Assembly: GCF_002270415.1 (NCBI RefSeq)
Contig: NZ_NNRI01000012.1
Coordinates: forward strand, 248,001-312,000
Direction: 5' to 3'
DNA from: Mesorhizobium sophorae
GTDB lineage: Bacteria > Pseudomonadota > Alphaproteobacteria > Rhizobiales > Rhizobiaceae
DNA: 64,000 bases
Shown: in pieces, positions 61,188-64,000 of the stretch
How positions within the stretch are numbered: the first letter of the stretch is position 1
How the letters are laid out: each line of letters starts with the position of its first letter
Made by a program: the position numbers and the translations under genes
The notes under the pieces: model-generated
Told to the model about the DNA's origin: nothing
Database searches by the model: none
Seen by the model: the letters and a program-made list of their open reading frames with translations, nothing else

Positions 61188-63410
61188 ATGATCCTGACAC
61201 TGGCGCTGCTTGCGGGTCTTGTCCTGGCCTGGCTGCTGATCGGCGTGGTGGAGAAATTCCGCCTCGGCCTGCGTTTCACCCAGGCACTGCTCTATGTGCC
61301 GTTCAAGCTTGCCTACCGGATCAGCGACAACCGCGTCAGGATCGCCCGCAATGCGCAGGCCCCTGTCATCTACGTCATCTCGCATCAATCGCGTTTCGAG
61401 CCGGCGCTCATGCTGTCGCTGCTGCCGGACGACACGCTGCATATACTCGACGAGGTCTCGGCGCGGTCGCCATGGCTCGAACCGTGGCGCGAGCTTGGCC
61501 GCACCATCGCCTTCAACGCCGAACATCTCTTCGTCAGCCGCAGGCTGGTGCGCGTGCTGAAGGGCAAGGGGCGGCTCGCCGTCTATCTGCCGGACGCGGT
61601 CGAGCCCAACGTCAAGACGTTTCGCCTGTTTCGCGCCGTCACCCGCATCGCCATGCAGGCCGACGCCAAGATCGTGCCGATCTTCGTCGCCGGCGCGCGC
61701 AGCCTGCCGGTGTCGCTGACGCCGGCGGACAAGGCGCCGCGGCACTGGTTTCCGCAACTGTCGATCAGCGTGCTGGAACCGATGACCATCGCCGAACTGG
61801 CAGCGCGCAACCCGGACCAGGCCTCGAACACCAACGCGCTGTTCGACCGTGTCGCCGAGGCCCGGCTTTTCGGCGCCGAGCTCGATCGTGGCCTGTTCCT
61901 GGCCATGCGCGACGCCGCTGCCCGTGTCGGCGCCTCGCACCCGATCATCGAGGACGTCATCTCCGGAGCCATGAGCTACCGCAAGATGTTCATCGGCGCC
62001 CGCGTCCTGGGCCGCCGGTTCGAGGCGGTAACGGCGCCGGGCGAAGCGGTCGGCCTGCTGCTGCCCAACGCCAATGGCGTGGTGTTGTCGTTTGTCGGCC
62101 TGCTGTCTGGCGGCCGGGTGGCGGCAATGATCAACTACACCGCCGGCCCGGCCAGCGTGACCGCGGCGGTGCGCACGGCGGTGATCCGCACGGTTGTCTC
62201 CTCCCGCGCCTTCGTCGAGAAGGCCGACCTCGCCGATATCGTCGCGGCGGTCGAGAACGGCGGCGCCAAGCTGCTTTGGCTGGAGGATGTGCGGGAAGAC
62301 GTCACCGCGCTCGACAAGCTTGCCGCGGCCTTACTTTGGCGCTGGTCGCTGCAGCGGCAGGATGCGGCCAAGCCTGCGGTGATCCTGTTCACCTCGGGTT
62401 CGGAAGGCACACCCAAGGCAGTGGTGCTGTCGCACAAGAACCTGCTTGCCAACGCCATGCAGGCCGAGGCGCGCATCACCATCTCGCCCGCCGACATCCT
62501 GCTCAACGTGCTGCCGGTGTTCCATTCCTTCGGCCTGACGGGCGGCACCATCCTGCCGCTGGTCACCGGGGTAAAGCTGTTCCTCTACCCCTCACCGCTG
62601 CACTACAAGATCATCCCCGAGATCGCGCGCAAGGTGAAACCGACCATCATGTTCGGCACCGACACGTTCCTCGCCAACTATGCGCGCACCGCCAAGGACG
62701 GCGATTTTTCCAGCCTGCGCTTCGTCGTCGCTGGCGCCGAGGCTGTGAAGCCGGAAACCCGCCGCGTCTATCGCGAACGCTTCCAGGCCGAGATCATCGA
62801 AGGTTTTGGGCTGACGGAAGCCGCACCCGTGGTTGCCGTCAACACCGCGATCCATGGCCGCGACGGCACGGTCGGCCGACTGCTGCCGGCGATGCGCATG
62901 AAGCTGGAGCCGGTCGAAGGCATATCCGACGCCGGCCAGTTGTGGCTCGACGGACCGAACCTGATGATGGGCTACATGACTGCCGATCGCCCCGGTGAGC
63001 TGCAGCCGCTGACCGGCTGGCACGACACCGGCGACATCGTCGCCGTCGACCGCGAAGGCTTCATCACCATTCGCGGCCGCGCCAAGCGCTTCGCCAAGAT
63101 CGCCGGCGAGATGGTGTCGCTGGGTGCTGTCGAGATGCTGGTGCAGTCCCTGTGGCCGGAAGAACGTCACGCCGCGGTGGCGGTGCCGGACAAGAGGCGT
63201 GGCGAACGCATCGTGCTGGTCACCACCGCCGACGATGCCAATCCCGACGAGTTGCGCAAATTCGGCAAGCAGGCGGGCGCCGCCGAATTGATGGTGCCGA
63301 ACGACATCATCAAGGTCGAGGAAATCCCGGTGCTGGGTTCCGGCAAGACCGACTATGTGTCGACCAGAAAGCTGGCGATCGACAGGCTGGGGCTGGGCGT
63401 AGCAGCCTGA
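61188..63410 (+). CDS. Aas-like acyltransferase / acyl-ACP synthetase fusion
   Basis: 740 residues. One N-terminal membrane helix, a PlsC/PlsB-type acyltransferase domain (about 60-240), then an AMP-binding acyl-activating domain (about 270-735) with ILFTSGSEGTPKAVVLSH, GLTEAAPVVAVN and WHDTGDIVAVD. E. coli Aas recycles lyso-phosphatidylethanolamine with the same two domains. The acyltransferase motif reads HQSRFE, HX4E in place of the usual HX4D, so that activity may be altered. The region between 61044 and 61187 is repeat-like. Confidence 0.85.
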   Translation: MILTLALLAGLVLAWLLIGVVEKFRLGLRFTQALLYVPFKLAYRISDNRVRIARNAQAPVIYVISHQSRFEPALMLSLLPDDTLHILDEVSARSPWLEPWRELGRTIAFNAEHLFVSRRLVRVLKGKGRLAVYLPDAVEPNVKTFRLFRAVTRIAMQADAKIVPIFVAGARSLPVSLTPADKAPRHWFPQLSISVLEPMTIAELAARNPDQASNTNALFDRVAEARLFGAELDRGLFLAMRDAAARVGASHPIIEDVISGAMSYRKMFIGARVLGRRFEAVTAPGEAVGLLLPNANGVVLSFVGLLSGGRVAAMINYTAGPASVTAAVRTAVIRTVVSSRAFVEKADLADIVAAVENGGAKLLWLEDVREDVTALDKLAAALLWRWSLQRQDAAKPAVILFTSGSEGTPKAVVLSHKNLLANAMQAEARITISPADILLNVLPVFHSFGLTGGTILPLVTGVKLFLYPSPLHYKIIPEIARKVKPTIMFGTDTFLANYARTAKDGDFSSLRFVVAGAEAVKPETRRVYRERFQAEIIEGFGLTEAAPVVAVNTAIHGRDGTVGRLLPAMRMKLEPVEGISDAGQLWLDGPNLMMGYMTADRPGELQPLTGWHDTGDIVAVDREGFITIRGRAKRFAKIAGEMVSLGAVEMLVQSLWPEERHAAVAVPDKRRGERIVLVTTADDANPDELRKFGKQAGAAELMVPNDIIKVEEIPVLGSGKTDYVSTRKLAIDRLGLGVAA

Positions 63411-63453
63411 AGCCGACGCGAAGCGGAGCGCAGGGACCGGGCTTCGAGAAACC

Positions 63454-64000
63454 CTACCCGATGTCCGAAGGCGGCACTTTCTCGCCCTCCTGCTTGGCGC
63501 GCTTCGAATAGGCGCGCACGCTGAACGGCAGGAAGAGCAGATAGCCGGCGACCGAGGCGGTCAGCGTGTACCAGGGATAGGTCATCAGCAGCAGCACGTA
63601 GAGCACGACACCAAGGATGATCGGCAGCACCTTGTCGCCTGGCACTCTCAAGCTCTTGCCGGAATAGACCGGCAGCCGGCTGACCAGCAGGAAGGCAACC
63701 AGGATGGTGAAACCGGTGGCGACGAAGGCAGCCGGGCGACTGGGCTCCAGACCCGTGCGCAGGAAATACAGATAGAGCGGCAACATCACCAGCACGGCGC
63801 CCGCCGGTGCCGGCACGCCGACGAAATATTCGGACTGCCACACGGGGCGCTCGGCCTTCTCGTCGTCGAGCACGTTGAAGCGGGCAAGCCTGAGCCCGCA
63901 GGCGATGGCGAACAGAAGTGCTGCAATCCAGCCCGGCGATCCGGCGCGGTCGAGCAGGAAGGCATAGAGCACCAGGGCGGGCGCAACACCGAAGTTGACG
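63454..64000 (-). CDS. pssA: CDP-diacylglycerol-serine O-phosphatidyltransferase, N-terminus cut by window edge
   Basis: About 180 C-terminal residues are visible. VNFGVAPALVLYAFLLDRAG at the edge and GLRLARFNVLDDE and YFVGVPAPAGA are PssA motifs after the CDP-alcohol site, followed by helices. Makes phosphatidylserine in the membrane. It runs convergently with the Aas-like gene, whose product acts on phospholipids of the same pathway. Confidence 0.9.
   Translation of the reverse strand, partial: VNFGVAPALVLYAFLLDRAGSPGWIAALLFAIACGLRLARFNVLDDEKAERPVWQSEYFVGVPAPAGAVLVMLPLYLYFLRTGLEPSRPAAFVATGFTILVAFLLVSRLPVYSGKSLRVPGDKVLPIILGVVLYVLLLMTYPWYTLTASVAGYLLFLPFSVRAYSKRAKQEGEKVPPSDIG

Noticed and set aside
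61040..62998. A 652-codon plus-strand frame overlapping the Aas-like gene
   Set aside because: Low-complexity Arg/Gly-rich translation without domains; the other frame carries clear AMP-binding and acyltransferase motifs.
1..64000. tRNA/rRNA genes, CRISPR arrays, insertion sequences and prophage genes
   Set aside because: No cloverleaf, rRNA stretch, regular spaced repeats, transposase or phage structural protein was recognised by eye. A tRNAscan or ISfinder search could still find a missed short element.

Overview
The window looks like ordinary chromosome from a Rhizobiales alphaproteobacterium, most likely Mesorhizobium or a close relative. This rests on high GC with GTG/TTG starts, a RopB/Omp25-like outer-membrane protein, conserved gene blocks (lptFG-lptD-surA-pdxA-rsmA; fabD-fabG-acpP-fabF-mltG-yicC-gmk; rpsF-rpsR-rplI), DUF995 proteins, and many short palindromic intergenic repeats typical of rhizobia. 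I saw no rRNA, no convincing tRNA, no CRISPR array, no transposase and no prophage genes. The species name is inference.

Layout. 1-5 kb: minus-strand run SDR-uvrC-pgsA-moaD-moaE, then a left-edge YbaY/META protein. 5-14 kb: outer-membrane barrel, GST, a histone-H1-like Lys/Ala/Pro protein, a winged-helix regulator, LysE and DMT exporters with a frameshifted tetR, rlmJ, and a TetR facing an exported CxxC AhpD-like protein. 14-23 kb: the accessory part. It is an extracellular-polysaccharide locus: UDP-glucuronate decarboxylase, a UDP-sugar 4-epimerase, a membrane GT2 synthase, a GH26-like secreted glycosidase, two DUF995 proteins and small secreted proteins. It resembles the arabinose-containing polysaccharide locus (uxs1-uxe) of Sinorhizobium meliloti. 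23-26 kb: an orphan Tdi1-type immunity protein, holC and pepA, plus a decayed piece of a second pepA. 26-34 kb: LPS export and outer-membrane biogenesis operon. 34-40.5 kb: fatty-acid synthesis and mltG/yicC/gmk on the minus strand. 40.7-44.4 kb: LtaS/OpgB-like phosphoglycerol transferase and a TadG-like von Willebrand protein. 44.8-64 kb: ribosomal proteins, cfa, ynfA, an Rsm22-type methyltransferase, dnaB, radA, cvpA, purF, SDR, OsmC, two DMT exporters, LysR with a divergent tautomerase, an Aas-like acyltransferase/acyl-ACP synthetase, and pssA running off the right edge.

The best lead is the 14-23 kb polysaccharide locus. Its three transcription units (uxs-uxe; GT2-DUF995; GH26-DUF995) each carry the same ~50-bp promoter element: TTAACC, 16 bases, GGTTAA, then a TTAA-N7-TTAA (or CTAA) box, then a TTGACT -35. 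The 8-mer TTAACCAT and TTAA-N7-TTAA match CtrA-type sites, so the locus may be a single regulon under cell-cycle control or under a dedicated activator. Other leads are the single-base insertion in tetR, the pepA remnant, the orphan immunity gene, a LexA-type box upstream of dnaB, and a family of small secreted proteins ending in a YICSPSGFGQ motif.
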